Counted from the first letter of the stretch, positions 35,477 through 46,994 are shown. The stretch is 64,000 nucleotides of DNA from Streptococcus suis YS161 (GCF_002760245.1 NZ_ASCA01000059.1:62001-126000), one strand, 5' to 3'. Notes: a model not told the origin generated them from the sequence alone. Made by a program: numbers and translations.

Positions 35477-35598
35477 AAGCCATTACCTCCTGTGTAAGTA
35501 TAGAGTAGCAAAAACTGTAAGCGTTGTCAAATGTTTACTTATAGAAAACAGGTAAGAATTGTGCTATACTGAAACTAGAAAACTAAAGGAGAGACTAT

Positions 35599-35781
35599 AT
35601 GCCATTTGTACGAATTGATTTATTTGAAGGACGCACTGAGGAGCAAAAAATTGCCCTAGCCCGCGAAGTTACCGAAGTGGTATCCCGCAATACCAATGCT
35701 CCCAAAGAAGCCATTCACATTTTCATCAACGATATGCCTGAAGGAACCTACTACCCACAAGGTGAAATGAAACGTAAATAA
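35599..35781 (+). CDS. 4-oxalocrotonate tautomerase family
   Basis: 60 residues starting MPFVRIDLFEGR, so Pro2 becomes the catalytic N-terminal base after Met removal; Arg residues near 12 and 40 fit the family. Usually a hexamer that moves a proton on an unsaturated keto acid. Physiological substrate in streptococci is unknown. It is on the + strand, opposite to most neighbours. AAAGGAGAGAC precedes the ATG. Confidence 0.9.
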   Translation: MPFVRIDLFEGRTEEQKIALAREVTEVVSRNTNAPKEAIHIFINDMPEGTYYPQGEMKRK

Positions 35782-35785
35782 GAGA

Positions 35786-35822
35786 AAACACTCTTGCAAC
35801 AAAATGCAAGAGTGTTTCTTTG
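35786..35822. terminator. Bidirectional terminator between tautomerase and lepA
   Basis: AAACACTCTTGCA pairs with TGCAAGAGTGTTT, a 13-bp perfect stem, between convergent genes. Confidence 0.85.
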
Positions 35823-35831
35823 TATCAAATC

Positions 35832-37664
35832 TTATTTCTTATCGTCTTCATCCATGCTGAGAACGCTGAGGAAGGCTTCTTGTGGAACTTCGACAGATCC
35901 GATGGCCTTCATCCGTTTTTTACCAGCTTTTTGCTTTTCTAGGAGTTTGCGTTTACGGGAAACGTCACCACCATAACACTTGGCCAAAACGTTCTTCCGA
36001 AGAGCCTTGATGTCGCTACGGGCAACAATTTTCTGACCGATAGCTGCTTGGATTGGTACTTCAAACTGTTGACGCGGAATGATTTTCTTGAGTTTGTCCA
36101 CGATAATTTTCCCACGTTCATAGGCAAATTCCTTGTGGACGATAAAGCTGAGGGCATCAACCTTGTCGCCATTGAGGAGAATGTCCATTTTCACCAACTT
36201 GGATGAGCGGTATTCCGAAATCTCATAGTCAAAGCTGGCATAGCCACGGGTAGAAGACTTGAGTTTGTCAAAGAAGTCAAAAACAATCTCCGCAAGTGGA
36301 ATTTGGTAGATGACATTGACACGATTATCATCGATGTAATCCATAGTCACAAAGTCACCGCGTTTGCGTTGGGCCAATTCCATGACTGCACCGACGTATT
36401 CCTGCGGTACCATGATTTGTGCTTTAACGTAAGGTTCTTCAATGTTGGCAATCTTAGTTGGGTCTGGGAACTCTGACGGGTTGGCCACATCAATAGACTC
36501 TCCGTCCGTCATGTTGACATGGTAAACTACCGACGGAGCTGTCATGATGAGGTCAATGTTGAACTCACGCTCAATTCGTTCTTGGATAACATCCATGTGC
36601 AAGAGCCCCAAGAATCCACATCGGAAACCAAATCCGAGTGCCTGCGATGTTTCTGGTTCAAACTGCAAGCTGGCATCGTTGAGCTGGAGTTTTTCTAAAG
36701 CTTCACGCAAGTCATTATACTTATTGGAATCAATCGGATAGATACCGGCAAAGACCATTGGGTTCATCTGCTTGTAGCCCGCTAGTGGCTCGCTGGCAGG
36801 ATTTTCAGCCAAGGTCACCGTATCACCGACACGGGTATCTGCAACCGTCTTGATAGAGGCTGCAATGTAACCAACATCACCCGTCGCCAAGTAATCACGA
36901 CCGATTGCTTTAGGTGTGAAAATCCCCACTTCCGTCACATCAAAGGTCTTGCCATTGCTCATCATTTGAATGGTATCCCCTGGTTTTACCACACCATTGA
37001 CGATCCGAACTTGCAAGATAACGCCTCGATAAGAATCGTAAACAGAGTCAAAAATCAAGGCTTGTAAAGGAGCAGCCACATCACCTGTCGGTGCTGGAAC
37101 CTTCTCTACGATTTGCTCCAAGATTTCTTCGATACCAATACCTGCCTTAGCAGATGTTGGCACGGCCTCTGAGGCATCCAAACCAATCACATCTTCGATT
37201 TCCTGACGGACACGTTCAGGATCCGCTGCTGGCAGGTCAATCTTGTTAATGATAGGCAAGATTTCCAAGTCATTATCCAAGGCCAGATAAACGTTAGCCA
37301 AGGTCTGTGCTTCAATCCCTTGAGCCGCGTCCACCACCAAGATTGCTCCTTCACAGGCAGCTAGGGAACGTGAAACCTCATAGGTAAAGTCCACGTGTCC
37401 AGGCGTGTCAATCAAGTGGAAAATGTATGTCTCTCCATCTTTAGCTGTATAGTTGAGTTCGATTGCGTTGAGTTTAATTGTGATACCACGCTCGCGTTCT
37501 AAGTCCATACTATCCAGCAACTGGGCTTGCATTTCACGGCTGGAAACTGTTTCCGTCTTCTCAAGAATGCGGTCAGCCAGAGTTGATTTTCCATGATCAA
37601 TATGGGCAATAATGGAGAAATTACGAATTTTCTCCTGTCGTTTTTTCAAATCTTCTAAATTCAT
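35832..37664 (-). CDS. lepA: Elongation factor 4 (LepA)
   Basis: 610 residues, full length. GTPase motifs [17 protein letters not shown] and NKIDLP in the first 140 residues; LepA-specific C-terminal domain with [27 protein letters not shown]. Ribosome-bound GTPase that affects elongation and initiation under stress. Confidence 0.96.
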   Translation of the reverse strand: MNLEDLKKRQEKIRNFSIIAHIDHGKSTLADRILEKTETVSSREMQAQLLDSMDLERERGITIKLNAIELNYTAKDGETYIFHLIDTPGHVDFTYEVSRSLAACEGAILVVDAAQGIEAQTLANVYLALDNDLEILPIINKIDLPAADPERVRQEIEDVIGLDASEAVPTSAKAGIGIEEILEQIVEKVPAPTGDVAAPLQALIFDSVYDSYRGVILQVRIVNGVVKPGDTIQMMSNGKTFDVTEVGIFTPKAIGRDYLATGDVGYIAASIKTVADTRVGDTVTLAENPASEPLAGYKQMNPMVFAGIYPIDSNKYNDLREALEKLQLNDASLQFEPETSQALGFGFRCGFLGLLHMDVIQERIEREFNIDLIMTAPSVVYHVNMTDGESIDVANPSEFPDPTKIANIEEPYVKAQIMVPQEYVGAVMELAQRKRGDFVTMDYIDDNRVNVIYQIPLAEIVFDFFDKLKSSTRGYASFDYEISEYRSSKLVKMDILLNGDKVDALSFIVHKEFAYERGKIIVDKLKKIIPRQQFEVPIQAAIGQKIVARSDIKALRKNVLAKCYGGDVSRKRKLLEKQKAGKKRMKAIGSVEVPQEAFLSVLSMDEDDKK

Positions 37665-37726
37665 GTTTCTTCCTCTACAAGGGTATTACTCCTCATTATA
37701 TCAGATTTAGTGATAATTTTCCATAA

Positions 37727-37751
37727 GAAAAACACCTAGAAAACTAGGTGT
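37727..37751 (-). terminator. Terminator after ndk
   Basis: ACACCTAG-AAAA-CTAGGTGT with T residues on the - strand. Confidence 0.85.
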
Positions 37752-37759
37752 CTGCTCTG

Positions 37760-38173
37760 CTATTTTCCCAGCCAAAGACCGATCTCTCGTTCGGCTGCTT
37801 CTGCACTATCTGAGCCATGAACGACATTTGCCACAATTCCCTCAACGGGCGCTGTCGCAAAATCTCCACGAATAGTCCCAGGTAGGGCATTTACTGGATT
37901 GGTAGCTCCCATCATATCTCGCCAAGATTTGATAATTTCTGGCCCTTCTATAATGCCAGCTATCATCGGCCCGCTCGTCATATATTGTACTAATTGCGGG
38001 AAGAAAGGTTTATCTGTCAAATGATCATAATGTTGACTGATTAGCTCTTCTGTCGCTGTAACCATTTTTAAATCTCGGATTTGAAATCCCCTGCGTTCGA
38101 TACGTGAAAGAATTTGTCCTGCAAGTCCACGCTTAAGAGCATCTGGTTTGATGATGAAGAAAGTACGTTCCAT
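37760..38173 (-). CDS. ndk: Nucleoside diphosphate kinase
   Basis: 137 residues: [15 protein letters not shown] at the N-terminus, phospho-histidine in NVVHGSDS near residue 121. Transfers phosphate from ATP to other NDPs. Some streptococci lack ndk, so its presence here is a useful marker. It has its own terminator. Confidence 0.95.
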   Translation of the reverse strand: MERTFFIIKPDALKRGLAGQILSRIERRGFQIRDLKMVTATEELISQHYDHLTDKPFFPQLVQYMTSGPMIAGIIEGPEIIKSWRDMMGATNPVNALPGTIRGDFATAPVEGIVANVVHGSDSAEAAEREIGLWLGK

Positions 38174-38195
38174 GATTTTTCTCCTGAACAGTTTA

Positions 38196-38783
38196 TTAGA
38201 TGTTACTTAAGATAGCATCCCATGCCTGATCGTATCCGTGACGAGTTTCAGAAGAAAAGATAACGAATTGATCATTTTTATCAAAATCCAATTTCTTTTT
38301 AATCATCGATTCGTGCTTATTCCACTTTCCTCGTGGGATTTTATCAGCCTTCGTTGCCACAATAATAACAGGAATTTCATAATATTTCAAGAAATCATAC
38401 ATTTGAACATCATCTGCTGATGGCTCATGACGCATGTCTACTAAACTCACCACAACACGTAGATTTTCTCGTGTCGTCAAATACTCTTCAATCATTTTGC
38501 CCCACTTAGCGCGCTCCGTTTTGGATACTTTAGCATAGCCATAACCTGGAACATCTACAAATCGAATTTTATCATCTATATTATAAAAATTGAGTTGTTG
38601 AGTCTTTCCTGGTTTTCCTGACGTACGTGCAAGATTTTTTCTTCCTAGAAGAGTATTGATAAATGAGGACTTTCCAACGTTAGATCGCCCGGCAAGGGCA
38701 ATTTCTGGAATGTCATCGCCCGGATACTGGGCTTTTGAAACAGCACTGAGCAAAATCTCAGCATTATGTGTGTTGATTTCCAT
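38196..38783 (-). CDS. ysxC: Ribosome biogenesis GTPase YsxC/EngB
   Basis: 195 residues from [11 protein letters not shown]. GTPase motifs [20 protein letters not shown]. Assists 50S subunit assembly. Start chosen at the ATG after GAAAGGTATAAA rather than an upstream in-frame codon. It follows clpX, the usual order. Confidence 0.95.
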   Translation of the reverse strand: MEINTHNAEILLSAVSKAQYPGDDIPEIALAGRSNVGKSSFINTLLGRKNLARTSGKPGKTQQLNFYNIDDKIRFVDVPGYGYAKVSKTERAKWGKMIEEYLTTRENLRVVVSLVDMRHEPSADDVQMYDFLKYYEIPVIIVATKADKIPRGKWNKHESMIKKKLDFDKNDQFVIFSSETRHGYDQAWDAILSNI

Positions 38784-38801
38784 TTTATACCTTTCATAAA
38801 T

Positions 38802-38831
38802 AAGGGTAGAAAACAATCAGTTTCCACCCTT
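38802..38831 (-). terminator. Hairpin between clpX and ysxC
   Basis: AAGGGT...GAAAAC and GTTTCCACCCTT pair imperfectly; tail on the - strand is only moderately T-rich. Partial termination is likely because ysxC lies just downstream. Confidence 0.45.
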
Positions 38832-38837
38832 TATTTT

Positions 38838-40064
38838 TTATGCAGTTTCTAGTAAAGGCTTTTCCTTACCGTCTACTGCTGCTTTTGTTACACGAACACG
38901 TTTAACGTTATCTTGGCCTGGCACCTCAAACATGACATCCAACATCGTTTCTTCAATGATGGAGCGAAGTCCACGAGCACCAGTCTTACGTTCAATTGCT
39001 TTTTCTGCAATTGCTAACAAGGCGTCCTCATCAAAGTCAAGCTCGACGTCATCATAAGACAAGAGTGTCTGGTATTGTTTTACAAGAGCATTCTTCGGTT
39101 CCGTCAAAATGCGTACCAAATCCTCTGTTGTCAATTGGTCCAAAGCTGCAAATACAGGCAAGCGACCAATCAACTCTGGAATGATACCGAATTTTTGAAT
39201 ATCGTCTGCAATGATATGTTGCATGTATGATTCTTTTTCATCAATAGCACGATTATTATGACCAAAACCGATGATTTTTTCACCGAGACGCTGTTTGACG
39301 ATTTCTTCGATACCATCAAATGCACCGCCAACGATAAACAGGATATTTTTGGTGTCCACGTGAATCATTTCTTGGTTTGGATGTTTGCGTCCGCCTTGTG
39401 GTGGTACGCTGGCCACAGTTCCCTCGATAATTTTTAGGAGAGCTTGCTGGACACCTTCACCAGATACATCGCGGGTAATGGACACATTTTCACCTTTTTT
39501 GGCAATCTTATCAATTTCATCCACATAGATAATTCCTCTTTCTGCACGGTCGATGTTAAAGTCTGCAGCCTGCAAAAGTTTGAGAAGGATATTTTCCACG
39601 TCTTCACCAACGTAACCAGCCTCAGTTAGTGCTGTCGCATCTGCAATGGCGAATGGTACATTCAAACTTTTGGCCAAGGTTTGAGCCAAGAAAGTCTTAC
39701 CAGAACCAGTCGGGCCAATCATGAGGATATTTGATTTTTGCAAATCAACATCGTTCTCATCACGGCTATCTTGGAAATTGATACGTTTGTAGTGGTTGTA
39801 AACGGCTACTGCTAAAGCACGTTTTGCACGATCCTGTCCGATGACGTAGTTGTTCAGGATATTGAGTAATTCTTGTGGCTTTGGCGTATCGGCCAAGTCT
39901 GTCAAAACTTCTTCTGCCAGTTCCTCACGAATGATTTCCTGTGCTAGTTCCACGCACTCATTACAAATGAAGACATTGTTCCCTGCGATAATTTTTTTAA
40001 CTTCTTCTTGATTTTTTCCGCAAAATGAGCAATAAATAAACTCATGTGTATGCTTAACAGCCAT
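38838..40064 (-). CDS. clpX: ClpX ATPase subunit of ClpXP
   Basis: 408 residues. N-terminal zinc domain with CSFCGKNQ and CNEC; AAA motor with GPTGSGKT near residue 118, [11 protein letters not shown], sensor motifs RRSIIEE-like [11 protein letters not shown] and the pore loop GYVGED. Unfolds tagged proteins for ClpP. Confidence 0.97.
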   Translation of the reverse strand: MAVKHTHEFIYCSFCGKNQEEVKKIIAGNNVFICNECVELAQEIIREELAEEVLTDLADTPKPQELLNILNNYVIGQDRAKRALAVAVYNHYKRINFQDSRDENDVDLQKSNILMIGPTGSGKTFLAQTLAKSLNVPFAIADATALTEAGYVGEDVENILLKLLQAADFNIDRAERGIIYVDEIDKIAKKGENVSITRDVSGEGVQQALLKIIEGTVASVPPQGGRKHPNQEMIHVDTKNILFIVGGAFDGIEEIVKQRLGEKIIGFGHNNRAIDEKESYMQHIIADDIQKFGIIPELIGRLPVFAALDQLTTEDLVRILTEPKNALVKQYQTLLSYDDVELDFDEDALLAIAEKAIERKTGARGLRSIIEETMLDVMFEVPGQDNVKRVRVTKAAVDGKEKPLLETA

Positions 40065-40085
40065 GTAATTCCTCTTTCATATCTC

Positions 40086-40259
40086 TTATCTAAATAAAAA
40101 GCCATAAATGGCATGAATACTATTAACCAGATTGGTAAAAGCATTCAGTAAAAATAAAATTGCTAAACCAAAACGTTTCTTCCGAAAGGCTTGAATCGCA
40201 CAAAGTACACAAATCCCACAGAGAAATGCTGTAAATAAACCGAATAAACTTCTCTCCAT
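40086..40259 (-). CDS. 57-residue membrane protein between dfrA and clpX
   Basis: MERSLFGLFTAFLCGICVLCAI begins a first helix (about 5-23), a basic turn RKKRF follows, and a second helix covers about 31-55. The start lies three bases after the dfrA stop, and the frame ends 21 bases before clpX. An unannotated small ORF at this place is typical of streptococci. Function unknown. Confidence 0.7.
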   Translation of the reverse strand: MERSLFGLFTAFLCGICVLCAIQAFRKKRFGLAILFLLNAFTNLVNSIHAIYGFLFR

Positions 40260-40261
40260 GC

Positions 40262-40774
40262 CTAACCATCTCTTCTTTCATAGGTTTTTATTGTAAAATC
40301 ATACGGGTTTTTCTCGTCTTTTGGACGTAAGTTGGAGCTTTGTAGCTGAAATTTCTCCATAGGAAATGCTTTCGGAAAGTACACATCGCCATTAAATTGA
40401 CCATGAATATCTGTCACTATTAATGTTTCAATGTAAGGTGCAAAGGCAGTAAAAATTTGTCCCCCACCAAGCACAAATAGTGTCTGTTCCTGTTTGTTAT
40501 ACCAATCTAGGACATCTTCCACACTGTGTAAAATGGTAACACGTTCACTCTCCAGTTGATAGGTTGTATCCGTTGTCAAAACGATGGTGTGACGATTGGG
40601 AAGAGCACGTTTACCCATGCCGTCGAAGGTTATACGTCCCATCACCATCGTGTGACCTGTTGTCGTTTCTTTGAAATGAGCTAAGTCAGCTGGCAATGAC
40701 CAAGGAAGTCTATCACCTTTTCCAATCAATCCATTTTCATCTTGAGCCCAAATGGCAACAATCTTTTTAGTCAT
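40262..40774 (-). CDS. dfrA: Dihydrofolate reductase
   Basis: 170 residues. IVAIWAQDENGLIGKGDRLPWSLPADLAHFKETT is the DHFR N-terminus, with Asp in place of the usual acid near residue 31, and LFVLGGGQIF is the NADPH loop. Reduces dihydrofolate; target of trimethoprim. It lies downstream of thyA, whose reaction makes its substrate. Confidence 0.94.
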   Translation of the reverse strand: MTKKIVAIWAQDENGLIGKGDRLPWSLPADLAHFKETTTGHTMVMGRITFDGMGKRALPNRHTIVLTTDTTYQLESERVTILHSVEDVLDWYNKQEQTLFVLGGGQIFTAFAPYIETLIVTDIHGQFNGDVYFPKAFPMEKFQLQSSNLRPKDEKNPYDFTIKTYERRDG

Positions 40775-40924
40775 TTTCTCTCACTTTCCGTCCTATCATT
40801 CTATCAAAAAAACATGAAAAATGCACTTACCAAGTAGGCCAAGCGCAAATTTTATAACTAGAACCAATTCCTCAATTTTATATATTCTTGATGGACGAAA
40901 TTCTACTTACCACTGTTTATTAAC

Positions 40925-41764
40925 TTAAATCGCTAAATCAAACTTCAACTGCGGTTTAACTGGATTGTAATCCACCAATTCAAAATCTTCTGCCCGAATA
41001 TCAAAGAAATTGGTACCATCAGGAACATTTAAGACCAAACGTGGCTCAACTTCAGATGGTGTGCGACGGAGTAATTCTTCAGCTTGTTCAAACTGATTGT
41101 CATAGATGTGAAGATTGTTGATGAAATAGAAAAACTTCCCAACCTTCCAGCCAAAATGTTTAGCAATCATCATCTGAAGGGCTACATACTGCATAGCGTT
41201 GATATGATGGGCTACCAACATATCATTTGACCGTTGGGTCAGAGTTGCATCCAGATAAATTTCTCCATTCACACGACGAACATCGAACATGGTCTGAAAG
41301 GCACATGGCAAAAGACCCGCGGATTGGTCAAATGCTTCATAATCCCACAAAGAAATCACATTGCGACGGTTCCATGGATTTTCTTCCAATTGCTTGAGGA
41401 TTTTTGAAATGATGTCATGTTTTTTCACAATAGCACCGTAACGTTCACCGATTGTGCCTGTTCCCTCAACTTCCCAATCATTCCAATACTGGACACCGTA
41501 TTTTTCCTGTAAAACAGACAAGTCATTAGTCTGATCTTGGTAAATCCAGAGAATTTCTTTAATGGCTGATTTGATTGGAATAGGTCTAAGTGTTGTAATA
41601 GGAAACTCGCCCTTGGCCAAGTCATACTCCGCAAAGGAACCTGTAATGTACTTGGAATTAGCAACGTTTCCATCCTTGTAACGTGGGCGAGCATTTTCTG
41701 AAAAAACGCCCTCTTCCATAATCTTACGAATGTTTTCTTTAAAAATAATATCTGCTTTAGTCAT
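40925..41764 (-). CDS. thyA: Thymidylate synthase
   Basis: 279 residues. Nucleophile Cys is in [14 protein letters not shown] near residue 160, followed by [19 protein letters not shown]. Methylates dUMP with methylene-THF. Upstream of dfrA on the same strand with 150 bases between them, which hold no clear terminator. tdk and glyA elsewhere in the window serve the same pathway. Confidence 0.95.
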   Translation of the reverse strand: MTKADIIFKENIRKIMEEGVFSENARPRYKDGNVANSKYITGSFAEYDLAKGEFPITTLRPIPIKSAIKEILWIYQDQTNDLSVLQEKYGVQYWNDWEVEGTGTIGERYGAIVKKHDIISKILKQLEENPWNRRNVISLWDYEAFDQSAGLLPCAFQTMFDVRRVNGEIYLDATLTQRSNDMLVAHHINAMQYVALQMMIAKHFGWKVGKFFYFINNLHIYDNQFEQAEELLRRTPSEVEPRLVLNVPDGTNFFDIRAEDFELVDYNPVKPQLKFDLAI

Positions 41765-41787
41765 GGTCTTAGTATAGCAAATTCTAG

Positions 41788-41816
41788 CAAAAAACTCCAG
41801 TTTTGCACCGGAGTTC
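41788..41816 (-). terminator. Terminator after the 100-residue membrane protein
   Basis: AACTCC and GGAGTT stem with further imperfect pairing and a T6 run on the - strand, before thyA. Confidence 0.7.
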
Positions 41817-42119
41817 TCATTTGAAAAAGAATGAATAAAAATTAAGGTGGAACAAACCAGATAGGGCAGTTATTAGGCTGAACAATATAAAATACAAGGC
41901 AACCAAGAGAACACTCAACAATATCTGACGAACATTTTTAGTGTAAATAGCCGTTGGTAAACTAGCGAGACCGAAAAAGGGAATGATGAAAAATGTTAGT
42001 TTAAAATTCACATTTACAATATCAAACCATTGGCCTATTGGTAAAAATAGCATGACGATGAGAAAAATTGCAATACCGTACAAAACTAGATTTAATCTTT
42101 TTAGTAAAGCCAGGTTCAT
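41817..42119 (-). CDS. Small membrane protein, 100 residues
   Basis: Three to four hydrophobic helices: about 11-29, 35-52, 62-90. A short basic tail. It is preceded by a similar small membrane protein 11 bases upstream, and the two may be old duplicates. No family recognised. AAGGAGTAGTT precedes the ATG. Confidence 0.6.
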   Translation of the reverse strand: MNLALLKRLNLVLYGIAIFLIVMLFLPIGQWFDIVNVNFKLTFFIIPFFGLASLPTAIYTKNVRQILLSVLLVALYFILFSLITALSGLFHLNFYSFFFK

Positions 42120-42130
42120 AACTACTCCTT

Positions 42131-42409
42131 CTAGGGGCCAAATATAAAGTAGCCAATACCGAATATCAGAGGAAATGAGATCATTAAGAAGATACTAATC
42201 AAACCAGTCCACAATTTTTTATAATAGATAGATAGTATAAGAATTAGAGTCCCCAGTAGAGGGAGAATCAACATGGTTGCTACGTTTCCCCAGCTAGACG
42301 GGAAAAACCAGTCACGAATCCAGTTATCAAGGAAAAAGGCAGATAACAAAATCAATAAACCAAGAATGGTCAGATAGTTGATTATTTTAGACATATTTAC
42401 CTGTTTCAT
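42131..42409 (-). CDS. Small membrane protein, 92 residues
   Basis: Three hydrophobic helices (about 9-27, 43-58, 68-90). A strong GAAAGGAGTG precedes the start. Together with the next gene forms a two-gene operon between glcK and thyA. No recognised family. Confidence 0.6.
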   Translation of the reverse strand: MKQVNMSKIINYLTILGLLILLSAFFLDNWIRDWFFPSSWGNVATMLILPLLGTLILILSIYYKKLWTGLISIFLMISFPLIFGIGYFIFGP

Positions 42410-42503
42410 AAGGTGACACTCCTTTCTCTTTACATTTTCATTGTACGCTTAAATACTACATTTTTCAATATATGTATATAAAGAAATTGTGACGGCGGAT
42501 TTT

Positions 42504-42529
42504 AAAAAAGCAGAGGGAACTCTGCTTTG
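42504..42529 (-). terminator. Terminator after glucokinase
   Basis: AAAGCAGAG-GGAA-CTCTGCTTT, a nine-bp stem, with a T run on the - strand. Confidence 0.85.
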
Positions 42530-42534
42530 AACGA

Positions 42535-43494
42535 TTATTTCAAGACGAGTGATGCTGCGCCCAATACACCTGCATCATTACCGCGTGTTGCCAAGACAAT
42601 TTGTGTACTTTCCTTGATTTGTGGGAAGCTATTTTCAGCAAAGACCTTGCGAACACCATCCAATAAAAACTCTCCTGCAGCTGATACACCGCCACCCAGA
42701 ACGATGTAGGCAGGATTGAGGACTGCAGCAATGTTTGCACAAGCAACACCTAGGTATTCTGAGAAGTGACGGTAGACAATCAAAGCCAAATCATCGCCTT
42801 CTTTTGCCAAATCAAAGACATCCTTAGCCGTTACATCTTGGCCATCATCAATCATTTGTTTCAGTTTTGCATCGCCAGCGTATTGATCAGCATAGCGACG
42901 GCTGAGATTGACAATACCTGTCGCAGAAGCAACTGTTTCTAGACAACCTTTCTTACCACAAGTACATGCAAATGGCTCATCAAAGTCAACTGTGATATGG
43001 CCCAATTCACCACCAGCACCTTTGACACCACGAATCAAGTTTCCAGCAGCGATGACACCGCCACCGACACCTGTACCAAGCGTCATAAAGACAACGTTTG
43101 GATTGTTGTTTCCTGCACCAACCCACTGCTCACCAAGAGCTGCAACGTTGGCATCATTGTCGATAAAGAATGGCAAACCAAGGGCAGATTCAAACTGCTC
43201 TTTAACCAATTGCAAGGTTTTCCAGTTGAGGTTATAGGCACCGATAACAGTACCAGCTTCGCTATCAACCACACCAGGAGACCCCATACCAACACCCAAG
43301 AAATCATCCTTTGTCAAACCATGAGTTTCAAAGCGATGTTGAATACTCTCAATAATATCAGGAACAATGTGACTTCCTTCATCCAAAATATTTGTCTTGA
43401 TGGACCATTTTTCTTGAATCTCACCATCAGTCGTCAGAATTGCCAACTTAACAGATGTACCACCCAAGTCAATACCGATAATTTTTTTAGACAT
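42535..43494 (-). CDS. glcK: Glucokinase, ROK family
   Basis: 319 residues. Phosphate loop GIDLGGTSVK at the N-terminus, catalytic Asp in FIDNDANVAALGE, and the ROK zinc motif CTCGKKGCLET near residue 177. Makes glucose 6-phosphate from free glucose. The start is the ATG about six bases after GAGGTG; upstream GTG and ATG codons overlap the ribosome site. Confidence 0.92.
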   Translation of the reverse strand: MSKKIIGIDLGGTSVKLAILTTDGEIQEKWSIKTNILDEGSHIVPDIIESIQHRFETHGLTKDDFLGVGMGSPGVVDSEAGTVIGAYNLNWKTLQLVKEQFESALGLPFFIDNDANVAALGEQWVGAGNNNPNVVFMTLGTGVGGGVIAAGNLIRGVKGAGGELGHITVDFDEPFACTCGKKGCLETVASATGIVNLSRRYADQYAGDAKLKQMIDDGQDVTAKDVFDLAKEGDDLALIVYRHFSEYLGVACANIAAVLNPAYIVLGGGVSAAGEFLLDGVRKVFAENSFPQIKESTQIVLATRGNDAGVLGAASLVLK

Positions 43495-43585
43495 AATCAT
43501 CACCTCAAATGTATTTTCTTTATTATATCACAATGCAAAGGTTTGCGTAAAGCCTTTTCATAAATTTGTACTTATAAGAAATGCC

Positions 43586-43921
43586 CTATCTAAAAAGATA
43601 GAGCAAAATTAAAAATTGAATATGTAAGATAAACCTTCCAATGGAAAAGAGCATAACTGTTGTAAAATTACTACCTTCCTTGGTCCCATTGTAGAGAAAG
43701 AGGGTGGAGATAAAGGTAAAGCCCATAGCAAATCCAACCATCTGAACAGCATGATAAGACTGACTGTAAAAATAAAGCGTGACAGCCAGCAAGAGCATGG
43801 ATAAGACCGTTAATAACAAGCGCAATGTATTCATTTTTTTGGTCTTTAGATAGCTAAACAAAGCCGCTCCCAAGGTCACCAAAAGATAGATGACCATATA
43901 AGACATGACAAGAACTTTCAT
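43586..43921 (-). CDS. Small membrane protein, 111 residues
   Basis: Four hydrophobic helices at about 5-22, 30-50, 58-78 and 88-110 with short loops. The gene begins one base past the ABC-F stop, so it is likely translated from the same transcript. No family recognised. Confidence 0.65.
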   Translation of the reverse strand: MKVLVMSYMVIYLLVTLGAALFSYLKTKKMNTLRLLLTVLSMLLLAVTLYFYSQSYHAVQMVGFAMGFTFISTLFLYNGTKEGSNFTTVMLFSIGRFILHIQFLILLYLFR

Positions 43922-45790
43922 CTAGCCCTCCAACTCGCTCAGATACTCATACCGCTCATATTTTTCCAAGAGCTGTTCATTTTTCTCATCCAACTCTTTC
44001 TGCAAGTCGGATAGGCGGGTAAAGTCACTGCCACAAGTTAGCATTTCCGCCTCGATTGCCGCAATCCGTTCCTCCAGACCAGCAATCTCCTCCTCAATGG
44101 TCGCCCACTCCTGCTTCTCAAAATAGGACATCCGCTTCTTGTTCTCTCTGACCTTCTCGATTTTCTCCTTTGGTTTTTCCAAAGAAATAGCAGAGCTGGA
44201 AGCCAGAAAGGTCTTTTCATCCAGATAGTCCGTGTAGTTGCCAAAGAAGGTCTGAATACCGCCCTCCTCAAAAGCGAGGATTTTGGTCGCAACCTTGTCT
44301 AGGAAATAACGGTCGTGACTAACGGTAATGACTGGACCAGTAAAGCCCTGCAAGAAATGTTCCAAGACTGTCAGAGTCGCTATATCCAAATCGTTGGTCG
44401 GCTCATCTAGTAAGAGAACATTGGGCCGTTGCAAGAGAATCTTAAGCAAATAAAGTCGCTTCTTCTCCCCACCTGATAACTTTTCAATCAAGGTACCGTG
44501 GGTATTACGTGGGAAGAGGAATTGCTCCAAGAGTTCTGCAATAGAAACCATACCAGATGTCGTCTGAGCTTCTTCTGCCACTTCCTGCAAGAAATTGATG
44601 ACCCGCTTGCTTTCGTCCAAGCCCTTGATGGTCTGAGAAAAATAACCGATACGGATGGTTTCACCAATATCTACCTTACCGCTGTCTGCCTGCAAATCAC
44701 CTGCGATTAGATTGAGTAAGGTAGATTTTCCTTTACCATTATCACCAACAATACCGATGCGGTCCTTGTTTTGAATGAGCAGATTAAAGTCTTTTAAAAT
44801 GGGCTTGTCAGGATAGGAAAAGCTGACATTTTCAAATTTAATGACTTTTTTACCGATACGAGAGGTTTCAAAATTGATTTCCAGTTCACTATCGTCTATC
44901 TTGTTGGCTAAATCGCCTTTGAGGTCATGGAAACGATTGATGCGAGCCTGCTGCTTGGTTGCACGAGCTTGGGGTTGTCTACGCATCCAAGCCAGCTCCT
45001 GCTTGTAAAGTTGCTCTTTCTTATGGCGAAGAGCGGCATCTCGCTCGTCCTGCTCCGCTTTTAAGCGAACATAATCCTGGTAATTTCCCTGATATTCGGT
45101 CAAGCTGGCGCGATCCAATTCAAAAATCCGTGTGGCTACATTGTCCAAGAAATAGCGATCGTGGGTAATAAAGAGAACAGACTTTTTAGTATTTTTCAAA
45201 AAAGTCGTCAACCACTCAATGGTATCAATGTCCAGGTGGTTAGTCGGTTCATCCAGCAAGAGCAAGTCAGCATTGCCAAGGAGGACTTGAGCCAATTGCA
45301 CTCTTCTACGTAGGCCACCTGATAACTCAGCAACAGTTTTGTTGAGGTCTGTTAGACCTAGTTTTGAAAGAACTGTTTTAACCTGGCTTTCAATCTCCCA
45401 AGCATTGAGAGAATCCATCTCTGCCATGACTTTCTCCAGTCTTGCTTGACTGGCTTCATCGTAATGAGATAAGAGCAATTCGTATTCACGAATCAGCTGG
45501 GTTTCACGGAGGTCAGATGAAAGGACGGTGTCTAAAACCGTCTTACTGTCATCAAAATCAGGTTCCTGGGTCAGATAGGCGATTTTATAGGCATTTTTAG
45601 TGCGAAAAGGCGACACGTCTCCATCAAAACCGATGCGACCTGACAGAACATCCAACAAAGTCGTCTTTCCTGTACCATTGACCCCGATAATCCCGATTCG
45701 GTCGCCCTGATGAATGATGAAAGACAGATCTGCAAAGACCGTTTTATCTCCGACAGATTTAGTCAGGTGTTCAACGATAAAATCACTCAT
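43922..45790 (-). CDS. ABC-F family ATPase (Uup-like)
   Basis: 622 residues, two ABC cassettes without membrane parts. First: [40 protein letters not shown]. Second: [39 protein letters not shown] Lys/Glu-rich linker and a C-terminal coiled coil (about 535-622) fit the Uup branch. ABC-F proteins act on ribosomes or, for Uup, ribosome maturation and replication-linked DNA. It overlaps cca by eight bases. Confidence 0.9.
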   Translation of the reverse strand: MSDFIVEHLTKSVGDKTVFADLSFIIHQGDRIGIIGVNGTGKTTLLDVLSGRIGFDGDVSPFRTKNAYKIAYLTQEPDFDDSKTVLDTVLSSDLRETQLIREYELLLSHYDEASQARLEKVMAEMDSLNAWEIESQVKTVLSKLGLTDLNKTVAELSGGLRRRVQLAQVLLGNADLLLLDEPTNHLDIDTIEWLTTFLKNTKKSVLFITHDRYFLDNVATRIFELDRASLTEYQGNYQDYVRLKAEQDERDAALRHKKEQLYKQELAWMRRQPQARATKQQARINRFHDLKGDLANKIDDSELEINFETSRIGKKVIKFENVSFSYPDKPILKDFNLLIQNKDRIGIVGDNGKGKSTLLNLIAGDLQADSGKVDIGETIRIGYFSQTIKGLDESKRVINFLQEVAEEAQTTSGMVSIAELLEQFLFPRNTHGTLIEKLSGGEKKRLYLLKILLQRPNVLLLDEPTNDLDIATLTVLEHFLQGFTGPVITVSHDRYFLDKVATKILAFEEGGIQTFFGNYTDYLDEKTFLASSSAISLEKPKEKIEKVRENKKRMSYFEKQEWATIEEEIAGLEERIAAIEAEMLTCGSDFTRLSDLQKELDEKNEQLLEKYERYEYLSELEG

Positions 45791-46994
45791 TCTCTAAAAT
45801 TCCTTTCACAAATGTCATAATCGCTTGCTCTTCGTTTTCCAGCTGTCCTTCCACAATCTGGAATTCCACCTCTTTGAGTAGTTCTCCTAATACTGGACCT
45901 GGTTTGAGGTCAAATGCCTTCATCAGATGACCACCATTGACAACAATTTCATGCTTGTCATGGATAGTCAAGGCTTGGTCAATCTTGTCAATTGCTGCAA
46001 AATCTATAGTCAAACCTTGTGCATGACGGAGTTCCTCTACCAAGCACAAGAATTCTTTGCCATACTTGAAACAGATTTGCTTGGTAACAGATCCTGCTTG
46101 GCGGAGCTGATAAATCTCTACCAACTTGACCACGCTGCGTTGGAAATCATTGCTGGTTTTCCATTTTTTCAGGAAGGATTTGATGTTATCAATACCTAGG
46201 CAGACAAAGAGCATGGCCCAAGCTTGTTCAGAAGTTGAAAATTGGAAGTCTTCTGCCAAACTGGACAGCATTCTAGCCAGCTGTTCTCCTTTTCCAACTA
46301 AATCAGGCAAGAAATTGTAAGCCTTAGACTCAATCATAGCACGCAAGCCTTTTCGCCAAAAATCCGCCATCAAGAGTTTATCAAACTCGATAAAACTGCG
46401 CTCCACAGAGATTTTTTCCAAGAGCGGTGCGGTTTCAACCATAGCTGTGAAGGTCGTCGGCTCAATTTCAAAGTCCAAGGTCGCAGCAAAACGAAAACCT
46501 CGCATGATACGGAGGGCATCTTCGTTGAAACGTTCAGCCGGGATGCCTACAGCCCGTAGGGTGCTGTTTTCTAAGTCAGTCATCCCATCAAAGAGATCAA
46601 CAATCTGTGCGTCTTCATCCAGAGCAAAGGCATTGACTGTGAAGTCGCGACGTTTGAGATCCTCTTCTAAGGAACGCACAAAAGAAACCTGACTCGGCCT
46701 ACGGAAGTCGACATACTCCTCCTCTGTCCGAAAGGTGGTAATTTCATACTCCTTTTTCCCCTCTAATACTAACACCGTACCGTGTTCAATTCCGACATCA
46801 ATAGTCCGTGAAAAGATTTGTTTCGTTTCCTGAGGGTAGCTGGAAGAGGCAATGTCGACATCATGAATAGGTCTGCCCAAAATGGCATCCCGCACGGAGC
46901 CACCAACAAAGTAAGCCTCAAAGCCAGCTGCTTTAATTTTCTCTAAAATCGGCAAAGCCTCCTGAAACTCAGAAGGCAGATTGTTTAATTTCAT
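45783..46994 (-). CDS. cca: CCA-adding tRNA nucleotidyltransferase
   Basis: 403 residues, class II. N-terminal nucleotidyltransferase motif [20 protein letters not shown] near 31-50, then [14 protein letters not shown] and [21 protein letters not shown]. Adds or repairs the tRNA 3' CCA. Its start overlaps dapB by four bases. Confidence 0.95.
   Translation of the reverse strand: MKLNNLPSEFQEALPILEKIKAAGFEAYFVGGSVRDAILGRPIHDVDIASSSYPQETKQIFSRTIDVGIEHGTVLVLEGKKEYEITTFRTEEEYVDFRRPSQVSFVRSLEEDLKRRDFTVNAFALDEDAQIVDLFDGMTDLENSTLRAVGIPAERFNEDALRIMRGFRFAATLDFEIEPTTFTAMVETAPLLEKISVERSFIEFDKLLMADFWRKGLRAMIESKAYNFLPDLVGKGEQLARMLSSLAEDFQFSTSEQAWAMLFVCLGIDNIKSFLKKWKTSNDFQRSVVKLVEIYQLRQAGSVTKQICFKYGKEFLCLVEELRHAQGLTIDFAAIDKIDQALTIHDKHEIVVNGGHLMKAFDLKPGPVLGELLKEVEFQIVEGQLENEEQAIMTFVKGILENE

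Noticed and set aside
35301-35483. 60-codon alternative frame over the small membrane protein
   Set aside because: Only two bases separate its ATG from AGGAGG, and the other frame gives a coherent two-helix protein.
39944-40144. 66-codon - strand frame overlapping the clpX start
   Set aside because: Runs through clpX coding sequence in a different frame and the 57-residue ORF accounts for the intergenic part.
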